Shown here in pieces: positions 8,727-18,173 of a stretch of DNA of 64,000 nucleotides. The position numbers and the translations under genes are program-made. The notes below the pieces were generated by a model. It made no database searches, was not told where the DNA came from, and saw only the letters and a list, made by a program, of their open reading frames with translations. The DNA comes from an uncultured Campylobacter sp. (lineage in GTDB: Bacteria > Campylobacterota > Campylobacteria > Campylobacterales > Campylobacteraceae): contig NZ_CALHVM010000024.1 in assembly GCF_938039205.1 (NCBI RefSeq), forward strand, positions 24,913 to 88,912, read 5' to 3'. How positions within the stretch are numbered: the first letter of the stretch is position 1; each line of letters opens with the position of its first letter.

Positions 8727-9934
8727 AACGCGCAGCTTTTTCGCGCCGTTTGGACGCGGTTTTTGGGCTTGCGCGGTTAAATTTTGGCGGCGCACGGGAC
8801 GGTGCGACTGCAAATTTGAACTCAAATTTAGCCCGCAAAATTTACTCTCCACTTTTTGCGGTTTTTGTGATTTGCGCATTTGCTGCGTCGCTTAGAGCCG
8901 AGCCGCGCCCGACGCAGGATGATTTTAACGCTTGCTTTGAGAAAAACCTGCCCGCCATGGTAAACGTTGCGGGTAACGGCGGTATCGCGATCGCGCCGAA
9001 TTTAATCGCCGTGCCTAAAGGCGAAATCCCAGTGAAAAACTACGTCAAATTTGATCCATATCTAGGCCTCTATCTGGTCGCCTCGGACGTCAAACTCGAG
9101 CCTGTAAAGATGTCTGACGATAACGCGACGAAAAAAAGCGACTGGGTTAGCGTCACGCGCGATCTAAACGCGACCGTCTACGGCCACGTAAAGGCGCAGG
9201 CGCAGGCGCTAGGCGAGCTAGACGTACTCACGTTTGACGTAAACGGCACGGGCGCCGTGCTAAGTCCGTGCTGCAAGCTACGCGGTATCGCAGTGGGCGG
9301 GGATAAATTCGTCCCGAGCCGCTATCTAAGGCACTTTGCGGCGTATAAAGACGTTTACTACGGCGATGTGGGCGCGGTTTTTGAGGAGCGAGATGGCAAG
9401 CTCTACGTAAAGAGCGTCGATCCGCTCGGACGCGGCGCGGCGCTAATGGTGGGTGATGAAATTTTGAGCGTAAACGGCGAGAAATTTGAGAGTTTGCGCG
9501 AGCTAAACGAGAGGATTTTGTTCGCCAAAAAGGGCGAGCGGCTCAAATTTGAGATCAAGCGCGGCGACGAGGTTTTGAAATTTGGCGTGGCGGTCTCTGA
9601 CGACGCGGCCAAGAAAGAGCAAAAAGCGCCGATGAAAGCGGATAAAAAGGCCGCCGCTAGCGACGCAAAACCTCAGTCCATGCCTCAAAGCAGCGATGCC
9701 GCGAGCGTGCAAAAGCTCTACGGCATGACATTTGACGAGAAACTAATAGTAAAAAGCGTCGACGCGAACTCGGGCGCGGCCAAATTTGGCGTCAGGGTCG
9801 GCGACAAGCTGATGCAAGTGGGGCAAAAGGCGGTCTCAAGCCGCAAAGAAGCGCTCAGCCTGCTCGCTAAAGGCGGCGGTCAAAATTTGCTATTTAGACG
9901 CAACGGCTTTGACTTTTTTTACAACGCGCGGTAG
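8723..9934 (+). CDS. Secreted or membrane-anchored protein with two PDZ domains
   Basis: A 403-residue envelope protein. A basic N-terminus leads to a hydrophobic segment near residues 39-56 (IYSPLFAVFVICAFAASL) and a likely cleavage site, so the leader is longer than usual. Residues about 210-295 form a PDZ domain (YVKSVDPLGRGAALMVGDEILSVNG). A Lys/Ala/Ser linker follows, then a second PDZ at about 330-400 (IVKSVDANSGAAKFGVRVGDKLMQVG). No protease domain is present. It may be an adaptor in periplasmic protein quality control, but that is inference from the domains alone. Confidence 0.85.
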   Translation: MKRAAFSRRLDAVFGLARLNFGGARDGATANLNSNLARKIYSPLFAVFVICAFAASLRAEPRPTQDDFNACFEKNLPAMVNVAGNGGIAIAPNLIAVPKGEIPVKNYVKFDPYLGLYLVASDVKLEPVKMSDDNATKKSDWVSVTRDLNATVYGHVKAQAQALGELDVLTFDVNGTGAVLSPCCKLRGIAVGGDKFVPSRYLRHFAAYKDVYYGDVGAVFEERDGKLYVKSVDPLGRGAALMVGDEILSVNGEKFESLRELNERILFAKKGERLKFEIKRGDEVLKFGVAVSDDAAKKEQKAPMKADKKAAASDAKPQSMPQSSDAASVQKLYGMTFDEKLIVKSVDANSGAAKFGVRVGDKLMQVGQKAVSSRKEALSLLAKGGGQNLLFRRNGFDFFYNAR

Positions 9935-10022
9935 TCGCGGGCGGCAAATTTGACGCCTTTGTAGGCTAAATTTGAGAAATTTAGCCTACGCTTGGAGCCA
10001 GCAAAAACAAAACGGAGAATAG

Positions 10023-11189
10023 ATGCAAAATCAAAATTTAGCGGTAAAATCAAAATTTAGCGGCAATGATCAAATTTGCCTTCAAAGCGCGGCGAAATCG
10101 TCAAATTTGAGCGAGTCACAGGCGCTGCCGAAGGATCAAATTTTAGCTCGTAGTTCGCGCGCGAGCTTGTCTCAAAATCGTTCTCAAATTTTAAACTCGA
10201 CCAAAGCCAAAACTAGCTCCGAAAATCCGACTCAAAGCCCGAAATACCGATCAAATTTGATCTCGCTAAACGCGGCAAAAGGCTCGTCTTTTACTTCGGG
10301 CGCCAATTTACAGCAACCAGCGGCCAGCGCCGCCGATCAGGACGCGCTTTTGGCTGAGTTTAAGGAGTTTTTGAGTGCGCATTTACCGAGCTCGCCTAGC
10401 TTTCATCCGTGCTTTGACGAGGCGCTCTCGTACACGCTAAAATCGGGCGGCAAGCACTTTCGCGCTATGCTGGTTGCAGGCGTCGTAGCGGCGGTGCGTC
10501 CCGAGCGCAAAGAGGCGGCGTTTCACGTCGCGCTGGCATTTGAGACGATGCACAGCTACTCGCTCATCCACGACGATCTGCCTGCGATGGACGACTCGGA
10601 TCTGCGCCGCGGACAGCCTAGTTTGCACGTCAAATTTGACGAAGTGACGGCGATTTTAGCAGGCGACGCGCTAAACACTCATGCCTTTTATCAGATAGCA
10701 AAAGCTCCGCTGGACGCGGACGCGCGCATAAAATGCGTCGAGATCCTAAGCCGAAACGCAGGCATCTACGGCATGGCGCTGGGGCAGGCGGTGGATTGCT
10801 ATTTCGAGAATCAAAAGCTAGGGCTTGAGGAGCTAGAATTTCTGCACATCCACAAGACCGCGCGCCTCATCGCAGCAAGCTTGCAGGCAGGCTGCGTCGT
10901 AGCGGGGCTAGACGAGGCGGAGGCTACGCGCATATACGACATCGGGCTTGATCTGGGACTAGCGTTTCAGATCGCAGACGACATCATCGACGCGACGCAA
11001 AGCGCCGAAACGGCGGGTAAGCCGACGCATAACGACGGCGCGAAAAACTCATTTACCAACCTTCTTGGCGTGGAGGGCGCGGTGCAGGCTAAAAACGAGC
11101 TCATCGCAAAGATAGAGCGCGAGCTAGGCGGCGTGCATGCTGGTATCCGCGCTATCGTAACGGGCCTCATCGACAAGCATCTGCGGTAA
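10023..11189 (+). CDS. ispA: Polyprenyl (farnesyl/geranyl) diphosphate synthase with unusual N-terminal extension
   Basis: This prenyltransferase joins isopentenyl diphosphate to allylic primers, feeding undecaprenyl phosphate and quinone side chains. The first Asp-rich motif (DDLPAMDD) is near residue 183 and the second (DDIID) near 318; GGKHFRAML near 140 binds isopentenyl diphosphate. The catalytic domain begins at about residue 107. Residues 1-106 are low-complexity (Ser, Gln, Asn, Lys) and are encoded by DNA full of AAATTT words. The ATG at 10023 has CGGAG upstream, so the extension may be translated. The family is normally about 290-300 residues long. Confidence 0.9.
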   Translation: MQNQNLAVKSKFSGNDQICLQSAAKSSNLSESQALPKDQILARSSRASLSQNRSQILNSTKAKTSSENPTQSPKYRSNLISLNAAKGSSFTSGANLQQPAASAADQDALLAEFKEFLSAHLPSSPSFHPCFDEALSYTLKSGGKHFRAMLVAGVVAAVRPERKEAAFHVALAFETMHSYSLIHDDLPAMDDSDLRRGQPSLHVKFDEVTAILAGDALNTHAFYQIAKAPLDADARIKCVEILSRNAGIYGMALGQAVDCYFENQKLGLEELEFLHIHKTARLIAASLQAGCVVAGLDEAEATRIYDIGLDLGLAFQIADDIIDATQSAETAGKPTHNDGAKNSFTNLLGVEGAVQAKNELIAKIERELGGVHAGIRAIVTGLIDKHLR

Positions 11190-11364
11190 ATTTGACTTAA
11201 ATTTATGCTTAAAGCGGTCAAATTTGAGCAGTTAAATTTGCCATCAAATTTCGCAAAATTTATCCTTAACCACAAAACGCTATCTGCGCGCTATAAACAA
11301 ACAACCTCGCAAACCGTGCCGATCCCGCCGTAAATTCGGCAAAATTCGGCGTCCTTTTTTATGC

Positions 11365-11370
11365 TATAAT
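11365..11370 (+). promoter_or_regulatory. -10 box upstream of the secreted Trp-rich gene pair
   Basis: ATGC followed by TATAAT, 27 bases before the ATG at 11398, with AAAAGGAGA as ribosome site. Confidence 0.6.
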
Positions 11371-11397
11371 CTTTTAAATTTATCAAAAGGAGAGATA

Positions 11398-12648
11398 ATG
11401 AAAAAAATAGCCTTATCGCTTGCGCTTTTGTGTGCGGCGGCGTTTGCCAAAGAGTGCGACTACATGCTAGCTAGCACCGCGCAAAAGACTTTTGAGGAGC
11501 CGACTTCTAGCTACGAGACCAAGCAAAGCTACGACGCCAAGGCTCGCCGCCTAGAGCTGGTGAGCAGCTCCGAGCTCGCAGACGGCCTAAAGGGCAAACA
11601 CAAAGAGATCAGCTACTATAACAAAGCCGGCGAGATGACGAAATTTGAAGCCTATAGCTATGATTTTACCGCGAAAAAATGGATCAAAGTAACCGAATAC
11701 AAAGCCGATTATAAAAAAGGCGTTCTCACGCAGGAGTCTAGTTCGTTTATCAGAGGCGTGCCGGAAAATGCTAGCAAAATCATCACAAAGTACCTAAAAA
11801 ACGCTAGCGAGGAGATCAGATACGAGCTGGTAAAGGGCAAATGGCAAAAAGCAGCGCTAACTAAAACCGTCGAGAACGCATACGGCGAGAACGAGCTCAT
11901 CGTGCTTAGCGTCTGGGACGGCAAAAGATGGCAGCCTAAGTCAAAAACTCAGCTACTCTACGGCGCGGACGGACAGACGCGCGGCTATGAGAGCTGGGAC
12001 TACGAAAACGGCGCGTGGCAAAACCGCGAAAGAAGCACTGTTGCGGGCGACGTTAGGGGCAAATACGAGCAGGTAAGAAGCGTGTTTGAGGACGGCGCGT
12101 GGTGCTACGCCGAGATGTCTAGGCACGACTACGACGCCTCTAGCGGCAAAGATGTGACGATAAATCTCATATGGAACGCCGAGCAAAACGCATGGGAAAA
12201 CAACAGCAAAAGCGTCTCGGTCGTAGGGGGCGCGGGCTTTGAAACGGCGGCGTTTTTGTGGGATAAAGAGCGCAAAGAGTGGAAGCAGGAGTACTCCAAC
12301 CGCAGCATCTACGACAAGAGCGGCGAGCGTCTGCTAACGCAGCGATACGACACGATGGACGGCAGCGAGAAGTTCGTCTACGGCTACAACGAGCGCGGCG
12401 ATAACGTGAGCGTGGATATCTACGAGCTAGTTAGCGACGAAAACGGCAAAAGATGGGTGCAAAATAAGCGCCTGGAGACGACCTTTGATCCGAGTATATT
12501 AGCTGACGACATCGGACACGGCGGCTCGCTGATGTCCTTTGAGATGCCTAGCAGATACGCGGTGACTAGCTTTAAGCAGTTCGTCGCGGCGGACGGTAAA
12601 TTTAAGCTCGCTTCAGAGCAGACGTGGAAATATAAAAGGGTCAAATGA
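11398..12648 (+). CDS. Secreted Trp/Tyr-rich repeat protein, paralogue 1, function unknown
   Basis: A 416-residue protein with a clear Sec signal peptide (MKKIALSLALLCAAAFA, then KECDY). The mature part is a chain of beta-rich units of 40-50 residues, each with W-x-P/K/Q-type turns (KWQKAAL, RWQPKSK, AWQNRER, EWKQEYS) and YD/YN-G segments, reminiscent of YD/RHS-like strands but without the exact repeat. It is homologous to the next gene: both share ET-x-Q-x-YDAKAR-x-LE near the N-terminus and a Y-x-Y-(N/D)-E-x-G-(D/N)-NVS block near residue 335. Surface or periplasmic location is likely; role unknown. Confidence 0.8.
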   Translation: MKKIALSLALLCAAAFAKECDYMLASTAQKTFEEPTSSYETKQSYDAKARRLELVSSSELADGLKGKHKEISYYNKAGEMTKFEAYSYDFTAKKWIKVTEYKADYKKGVLTQESSSFIRGVPENASKIITKYLKNASEEIRYELVKGKWQKAALTKTVENAYGENELIVLSVWDGKRWQPKSKTQLLYGADGQTRGYESWDYENGAWQNRERSTVAGDVRGKYEQVRSVFEDGAWCYAEMSRHDYDASSGKDVTINLIWNAEQNAWENNSKSVSVVGGAGFETAAFLWDKERKEWKQEYSNRSIYDKSGERLLTQRYDTMDGSEKFVYGYNERGDNVSVDIYELVSDENGKRWVQNKRLETTFDPSILADDIGHGGSLMSFEMPSRYAVTSFKQFVAADGKFKLASEQTWKYKRVK

Positions 12649-12798
12649 TCTTTTACTAGCGGCCCAACTGCGGTAAATTTGACGCTTTGGATTTGGTCAA
12701 ATTTAATGAGTGCCCGAGCGTCAAATTTAGCTCGTTAAATTTTGCTTTCACATCAAATTTGACGCCGTTTGGGCGGCTAAATTTAAAAAGGAGCGAAT

Positions 12799-14070
12799 GT
12801 GAGATTTTTTTGGAAAGCAGCGGCGATGGCTGTGATTTGGGCCTTGCCGCTAGCTGCGTCGGGCGAAATTTGCCTAAAAAAGACGAGCTACAAGACGGAG
12901 GGCGACGCCGTGCCGCACTACAAATACGAAACGAGCCAAGCTTACGACGCGAAGGCTCGACTACTAGAAAAAATCTACGACGAAATCAGCGATGAGGGCA
13001 GGCGCAGGACGAAAAGCATTGTCAAATTTGACGAAAGAGGCGAGCGCGAGATAGGCAGCACAGAGTACGATTGGGACTTTGGCGCCGAAAAATGGCGCAA
13101 AGCAGGGTTCTCAAAAACAGAGAGGACAAAGGACGGCGCGTTTGTTTATATTGATACTCGCGGTCAAAACGGCAAACTAAACCAAGGTCAAAAAACCATC
13201 GAAAAGCGAACGGGCGCGACGGAAATCTCTCAAAATTTCACTCTAAAAAACGGCAAATGGACGCCGACGTATCTAATCAAAAGACTTTATGACGAAAACC
13301 ATAAAACTACGCTCGTAGCGACCTTTGAGTGGAATACCAAAGCAAAAAAATGGACTCCGTACGAAAAAATGATATACCGCTATAAGAGCGACGTCTACGC
13401 TAGCTCCGAGGGCTATAAATGGCGCGGCAAATGGGTGCCGCAGACGAAGCATTCGGCCTTTACGGCTGCGGACGGAGCGCGTACCGAGATAAATTTTACG
13501 TGGAGCCAGGACGCGTGGCAGCCGCAGGAGAGGACGGTGCAAAAAATAGAGCCAGAGTTTAGGCGTTTTACCGATCTTAGATGCCGCTGGGACGCCGCAA
13601 AGAGCGAGTGGAACGGCTGCTACAAAAACGTGCGCGAGGAGACCGAGCAAGGTCGGCTAAAGTACTCCGCATCGTCGTTTTGGCAGGGGGAGTCGCAGCG
13701 CTGGGGGGTTGTGTTTGAAAACGAGCTTAGCTACGACGCGCGTGGCAACCTGATAAAAAATCGCGAGATGTCTGATGGCGAGCGGCGCGAGTACGTCTAC
13801 GCCTACGACGAGGCGGGAAATAACGTATCTTCGGCGCTTCGTGAGCCCGATGAGAGCGGCAAATGGCGCGAAACGCAAAAGACGGTAAATGTATTTGAAC
13901 GTGAAATTTTAGCACGCGACGTCATGGACCGCGGCTTCATCGGCGACTACGTGGCCGCGGGCGAAAACGCGATCAAAAGCAGCAAGCAGTATTTTTTAGA
14001 CGGCGATGAGTTTAAGCTAAACGAGACGCTCGAGTGGTTTTACGAAAAATGCGAGCCGTCTCGTGAATGA
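12799..14070 (+). CDS. Secreted Trp/Tyr-rich repeat protein, paralogue 2, function unknown
   Basis: A 423-residue paralogue of the preceding gene. The start is GTG at 12799 behind AAAAGGAGCG; the ATG two bases upstream runs straight into TGA, so it cannot be used. The signal peptide is MRFFWKAAAMAVIWALPLAASG. The mature part shows the same Trp-punctuated repeats (KWTPTYL, KWTPYEK, KWVPQTK, AWQPQER) and the shared YAYDEAGNNVS block. The two genes are 150 bases apart and most likely arose by tandem duplication with strong divergence. No lipobox or anchor is seen. Confidence 0.8.
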   Translation: MRFFWKAAAMAVIWALPLAASGEICLKKTSYKTEGDAVPHYKYETSQAYDAKARLLEKIYDEISDEGRRRTKSIVKFDERGEREIGSTEYDWDFGAEKWRKAGFSKTERTKDGAFVYIDTRGQNGKLNQGQKTIEKRTGATEISQNFTLKNGKWTPTYLIKRLYDENHKTTLVATFEWNTKAKKWTPYEKMIYRYKSDVYASSEGYKWRGKWVPQTKHSAFTAADGARTEINFTWSQDAWQPQERTVQKIEPEFRRFTDLRCRWDAAKSEWNGCYKNVREETEQGRLKYSASSFWQGESQRWGVVFENELSYDARGNLIKNREMSDGERREYVYAYDEAGNNVSSALREPDESGKWRETQKTVNVFEREILARDVMDRGFIGDYVAAGENAIKSSKQYFLDGDEFKLNETLEWFYEKCEPSRE

Positions 14071-14189
14071 GCCCTATATCGTTCAAATTTCGCGCGGCGA
14101 CGCGATGATATTTGGCTGCGAGGCGGATTTTGGCGTCTAAATTTGACGAGCGGCGGAGTATGGTTTTTAAATAAAATTTAGGAGAAAAT

Positions 14190-15068
14190 ATGAAAAATTT
14201 GGATGAAATTTTACTCTCTTTCGACGAAAGTACACAAAATGTTTTATTTCTAAACGGCAATGGCGCTAAACACCCGGTTTGGGACGATGCGGACGAGGTT
14301 TTCGCAAAGGCGGTGGAGCAAATTTTAGATAAAAGCCTAGGGCTGAAAAAGGGCGTGGACTATAGCAAAACGCCTAAATTTTATGGTGCCCGGCCGCTCG
14401 CGTTTATCGGCGTGCATGCGCAGATGATCGGGCGAAAAAGCATAGGATTTTTGCTCACGAGCCGGCATCTTTTGGTTAAATTTGACGCGTCGGCCGTAAA
14501 TGTCGATGAGGTAGCGGCTGCGTTTAGGCTCGGCAAGTATCTGCAAAACGAGCTGGAAACTCTCGCTTGGCAAGAGCTGGAAAAATGCGAATTTGAAATC
14601 GACGGCGAGATGAAAGCGGCGATGAAAAGGGCGCTAAAAGCCGTTTTAAATGCTATTTTTGAGGACGGAGTCCAAAACGACGAGGCAAAAATTTCGGATA
14701 AACTTTTAGAGTTAGGTCTTGGCGAAGCGCTAAAAACGCCGCTTGACGAGAGTAAGTTATTATCCAAATCGCTCGGCGTTTTTAAGCCTAGCTCGCCGAT
14801 TTTTCATAGCTTAGATAGCGCGCTTTTTGGACTCAGTAAACCTTTTGGCGTGATTTTGGACGAGCGCGGGCTCATTAGCCGTGACCTTATGGAAGAGCCC
14901 GTTTTTAGCTCGTGGGATGAGATCGCAGACGCGTCCATAACGGTAAAAGAGGGGGAAGAAGACGTCATAATAATCGGCGAAAAAGAGCACCAGATACCTC
15001 TTGAGCTAAAAGAGAAAAAGGAAAATTTCGCCGAATTTTTAAAATTTACGGCGGCGCTAAAAGCGTAA
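14190..15068 (+). CDS. Cytosolic protein of unknown function (292 aa)
   Basis: There is no signal peptide or membrane span, and I do not recognise the family. Residues 1-110 read as a compact alpha/beta unit (FYGARPLAFIGVHAQMIG, GFLLTSRHLLVKFD), which could be a PH-like or nucleotide-independent binding fold. Residues 115-170 are helical, and a second half repeats a similar pattern with lower similarity (FGVILDERGLISRDLMEEP). The ATG follows TTTAGGAGAAA. It sits between the secreted Trp-rich pair and tkt with the same orientation, but has its own gaps and no clear partner. Confidence 0.7.
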   Translation: MKNLDEILLSFDESTQNVLFLNGNGAKHPVWDDADEVFAKAVEQILDKSLGLKKGVDYSKTPKFYGARPLAFIGVHAQMIGRKSIGFLLTSRHLLVKFDASAVNVDEVAAAFRLGKYLQNELETLAWQELEKCEFEIDGEMKAAMKRALKAVLNAIFEDGVQNDEAKISDKLLELGLGEALKTPLDESKLLSKSLGVFKPSSPIFHSLDSALFGLSKPFGVILDERGLISRDLMEEPVFSSWDEIADASITVKEGEEDVIIIGEKEHQIPLELKEKKENFAEFLKFTAALKA

Positions 15069-15087
15069 AATTTAAGCCGAATTTTCG

Positions 15088-15093
15088 TATAAT
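15088..15093 (+). promoter_or_regulatory. -10 box of tkt
   Basis: TATAAT following TTTTCG, 23 bases before the tkt ATG, with CTAAGGAGA as ribosome site. Confidence 0.6.
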
Positions 15094-15116
15094 CGCATAA
15101 AAACTAAGGAGAAAAA

Positions 15117-17030
15117 ATGCTAAAAAAGATGGCTGATACGATAAGGTTTTTGTGCGCTGATATGGTGCAGCAGGCAAACAGCGGGCATCCGGGCGCGCCG
15201 ATGGGGCTAGCGGACGTCATGGTCGTGCTGGCTAAATTTCTAAATCACAATCCTAAAAATCCAAACTGGCTAAACCGCGACAGGCTCGTATTTAGCGGCG
15301 GTCACGCAAGCTCGCTCGTGTATAGCTTTTTGCATCTTAGCGGCTACGATCTTAGCCTTGATGATCTAAAAAACTTCCGTCAGCTAGGCTCCAAAACCCC
15401 AGGCCACCCGGAGATCCACACCAAAGGCGTCGAGGTTGCGACCGGACCGCTAGGGCAGGGCGTAGCAAACGCGGTTGGCTTTGCTATGGCGGCAAAATAC
15501 GCGGCTAATCTGCTAAACGAGCCTGAAAACACCATCATCGACCATAAAATTTACTGCCTCTGCGGCGACGGAGACTTGCAGGAGGGCATCAGCTACGAGG
15601 CCTGTGCAGTTGCGGGCAACCTGCACCTAGACAACCTCGTGCTGATCTACGACTCCAACAATATCACGATCGAGGGCGACACGAGTATCGCTTGGAGCGA
15701 GGACGTGAAGGCGAGATTCGAGGCGCAGGGCTGGGACGTCGCGCGTATCGACGGTCACGACTACGATCAGATCGAGTTTGCGCTCGAGCAAGCCGTCGAA
15801 AAGGAGCGCCCGTATCTCATCATCGCAAACACTCGCATCGCAAAGGGCGCTGGCGAGCTAGAGGGTAGCCACCACAGCCACGGCGCGCCGCTTGGCGAGG
15901 AGATCATAAAGGCTGCTAAAATCGCAGCCGGCTTTGATCCTGAGTGCAAATTTGCTATTGGCGAGGACGTGCTGATCCGCTTCCGCGCCGCGCTAGAAAA
16001 GGGCGACCTGGCCGAAGCTCAGTGGAACAAAAAGGTAGAAAATCTAAGCAGTGAAAGCAAAAATATGCTAAATGCGCTGTTAAATCCTGATTTTAGCAAG
16101 ATAAATTTCCCTGATTTTAGCGGCAAAAAGCTAGCCACGCGCGACAGCAACGGCATCATCATGAACGAGATTGCGCGCGCGATGCCCGGCTTTATCGGCG
16201 GTAGCGCAGATCTGGCGCCGTCGAACAAAACCGAGCTAAAAGGCATGGGCGACTTCCCTAACGGACGCAACATCCACTACGGCATCCGCGAGCACGCCAT
16301 GGCCGCGATAAACAACGCGGTCGCTAGATACGGGCTTTTCTTACCGTTTAGCGCGACGTTTTTTATCTTTAGCGACTACCTAAAGCCGTCTGCGCGTATA
16401 GCCTCACTGATGAGCATTAGGCACTTTTTTATCTTTACGCACGACAGCATCGGCGTGGGCGAGGACGGCCCGACGCACCAGCCTATCGAGCAGCTTAGCA
16501 CATTGCGCGCGATGCCAAACTTTTACACTTTCCGTCCGGCCGACGGCAACGAAAACGTACTTTGCTGGAAAGCTGCGTTAAATTTACGCGCTCCAAGCGC
16601 CTTCGTGCTGAGTCGCCAAGGCCTAGCTCCGCTTGAAAAAGGCGAATTTGGCGGCGTGGAAAACGGCGCGTATCTGCTAAAACGCGCACAAAACGCCAAA
16701 ATCACGCTAATAGCTAGCGGCAGCGAAGTGGAGCTCTGCGTCAAGGCGGCTGAAATTTTAGCCGCTCGCGGTATCGGCGCAAACGTCGTCTCTGCACCGT
16801 GCTTTGATCTGCTTTGCGAGCAGCCGCGCGAGTACATAGATCAGATCATAGATCCAGCGACCAAGGTCATCGCCGTCGAAGCCGCAAGCGCGCTGGAGTG
16901 GTATAAATTTGCCGATGAGATCTACTCGATGAAGAGCTTTGGCGAGAGCGGCAAGGCGGGCGCATTGTTCGAATACTTCGGCTTCACGCCTGAAAAGATC
17001 GCGGAATTTGCGCAGGAAGCGGCGAAGTAA
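15117..17030 (+). CDS. tkt: Transketolase
   Basis: A 637-residue thiamine-diphosphate enzyme that moves two-carbon units between sugar phosphates in the non-oxidative pentose phosphate pathway. Seen are NSGHPGAPMGLAD near residue 20, the thiamine-diphosphate motif GDGDLQEGISYEA near 149, GGSADLAPSN near 362, and the catalytic pyrimidine-domain block HDSIGVGEDGPTHQPIEQL near 440. The length is normal for the Campylobacter enzyme. It gives precursors for nucleotides, aromatic amino acids and ADP-heptose in an organism without a complete glycolysis. Confidence 0.97.
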   Translation: MLKKMADTIRFLCADMVQQANSGHPGAPMGLADVMVVLAKFLNHNPKNPNWLNRDRLVFSGGHASSLVYSFLHLSGYDLSLDDLKNFRQLGSKTPGHPEIHTKGVEVATGPLGQGVANAVGFAMAAKYAANLLNEPENTIIDHKIYCLCGDGDLQEGISYEACAVAGNLHLDNLVLIYDSNNITIEGDTSIAWSEDVKARFEAQGWDVARIDGHDYDQIEFALEQAVEKERPYLIIANTRIAKGAGELEGSHHSHGAPLGEEIIKAAKIAAGFDPECKFAIGEDVLIRFRAALEKGDLAEAQWNKKVENLSSESKNMLNALLNPDFSKINFPDFSGKKLATRDSNGIIMNEIARAMPGFIGGSADLAPSNKTELKGMGDFPNGRNIHYGIREHAMAAINNAVARYGLFLPFSATFFIFSDYLKPSARIASLMSIRHFFIFTHDSIGVGEDGPTHQPIEQLSTLRAMPNFYTFRPADGNENVLCWKAALNLRAPSAFVLSRQGLAPLEKGEFGGVENGAYLLKRAQNAKITLIASGSEVELCVKAAEILAARGIGANVVSAPCFDLLCEQPREYIDQIIDPATKVIAVEAASALEWYKFADEIYSMKSFGESGKAGALFEYFGFTPEKIAEFAQEAAK

Positions 17031-17369
17031 AATCTAGCTTTAAATTTGACGGTTTTGATTCCGGCCGGATCCGTTAAATTTAAGGACTCGCGGCGAGCAG
17101 ACTCGCATCAAATTTATGCGGCTTGCTTGCAGACGGCTAAATTTAAATTTTAGCGTCGCTCGCGGTAAAATCAAAATTATAAAAAGGGAAATATTGCAAA
17201 GATATAGGCAAGAAACAGGGCGATTCGCCGACGAAAATTTCATCTTAAATTTGGCTCGCGGCGCAGGTAAATTTAACGCGCAAAAAGGCTTGAGCGAGCA
17301 AATTTGCGCTAAAGATAAAATCAAATTTAGCGCGCAAAATTCGTTTAAATTTAACCAAAAGGTCGCGTG
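17031..17369. other. Intergenic stretch, no supported gene
   Basis: About 340 bases dense in AAATTT words. An 84-codon frame (17116-17370) runs through it on the plus strand and ends on the uppP start (TGATG), but its codons are mainly AAATTT-derived and it has no ribosome site. I treat it as chance. Confidence 0.5.
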
Positions 17370-18164
17370 ATGGAGCTTTCTCATATCATCGTTTTAGCCC
17401 TAGTTCAGGGCATTAGCGAGTTTTTGCCGATCTCTAGCTCGGCGCATCTCGTACTCGTACCAAAGCTGCTTGAATGGGCTGATCAGGGGCTAGCATTTGA
17501 CGTCGCCGTTCACGTAGGCACGCTAGCGGCGATACTTTTTTATTTTAAAGATAGACTTGCGGGGCTCGTGCGTGATTTTTTCGCGTCTATCGCGCGACGC
17601 GAGAAGGTCGGCGACAGTACGCTCGTGTGGTCGGTCGGCTTTGCGACCGTGCCGGTGGGGCTTTTTGGTCTAGCGTTTAGCGACGCCATCGAGCAGTACG
17701 CTAGAAACGGGCTCGTAATCGCGGCGATGACGATAATCTTTGGTATCGCGCTCTACGTCGCGGACAAAAAATCAGGACTAAAAACCGAATACGAAATGAC
17801 GATCAAGCTCGCTCTAATCATAGGTCTAGCGCAGGCGATCGCGCTGATACCCGGCGTTTCGCGCTCGGGCGTGACGATGACGGCGGCGCTGATGCTTGGC
17901 TTTAGTCACAGCGCAAGCGCGAATTTCTCATTTTTGCTTTCGATCCCGGTTATCGTACTAGCAGGCGGACTCGAGGCGGTAAAGCTGATAAAAACCCCGG
18001 ACGCGCTGCCTTGGAGCGACCTTGCTATCGGCGCAGCGGTTAGCGGCCTTAGCGCGTATCTTTGCGTGCGGCTGTTTATGGCGCTGATCGCGCGCGTGAG
18101 CATGCTACCGTTCGTGATTTACCGCATGATTTTGGGCGTGTTTTTGTTTGTGATGTTTTTATGA
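17370..18164 (+). CDS. uppP: Undecaprenyl-diphosphatase
   Basis: A 264-residue inner-membrane enzyme that dephosphorylates undecaprenyl diphosphate so the lipid carrier can be reused in peptidoglycan and glycan synthesis. The two BacA/UppP motifs are clear: EFLPISSSAHL near residue 16 and PGVSRSGVTM near 160. Seven or eight hydrophobic helices are visible. I take ATG 17370 rather than the overlapping GTG 17367, since AAAAGG lies 7-8 bases upstream of it. High levels of this family give bacitracin resistance in other bacteria. Confidence 0.95.
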   Translation: MELSHIIVLALVQGISEFLPISSSAHLVLVPKLLEWADQGLAFDVAVHVGTLAAILFYFKDRLAGLVRDFFASIARREKVGDSTLVWSVGFATVPVGLFGLAFSDAIEQYARNGLVIAAMTIIFGIALYVADKKSGLKTEYEMTIKLALIIGLAQAIALIPGVSRSGVTMTAALMLGFSHSASANFSFLLSIPVIVLAGGLEAVKLIKTPDALPWSDLAIGAAVSGLSAYLCVRLFMALIARVSMLPFVIYRMILGVFLFVMFL

Positions 18165-18173
18165 AAATAGCTA

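Noticed and set aside
17116..17370. 84-codon plus-strand frame ending on the uppP start (TGATG)
   Set aside because: Although the stop overlaps the next start, the codons are mostly AAATTT-derived Lys/Phe/Asn, no ribosome site precedes the ATG and no domain pattern is seen.
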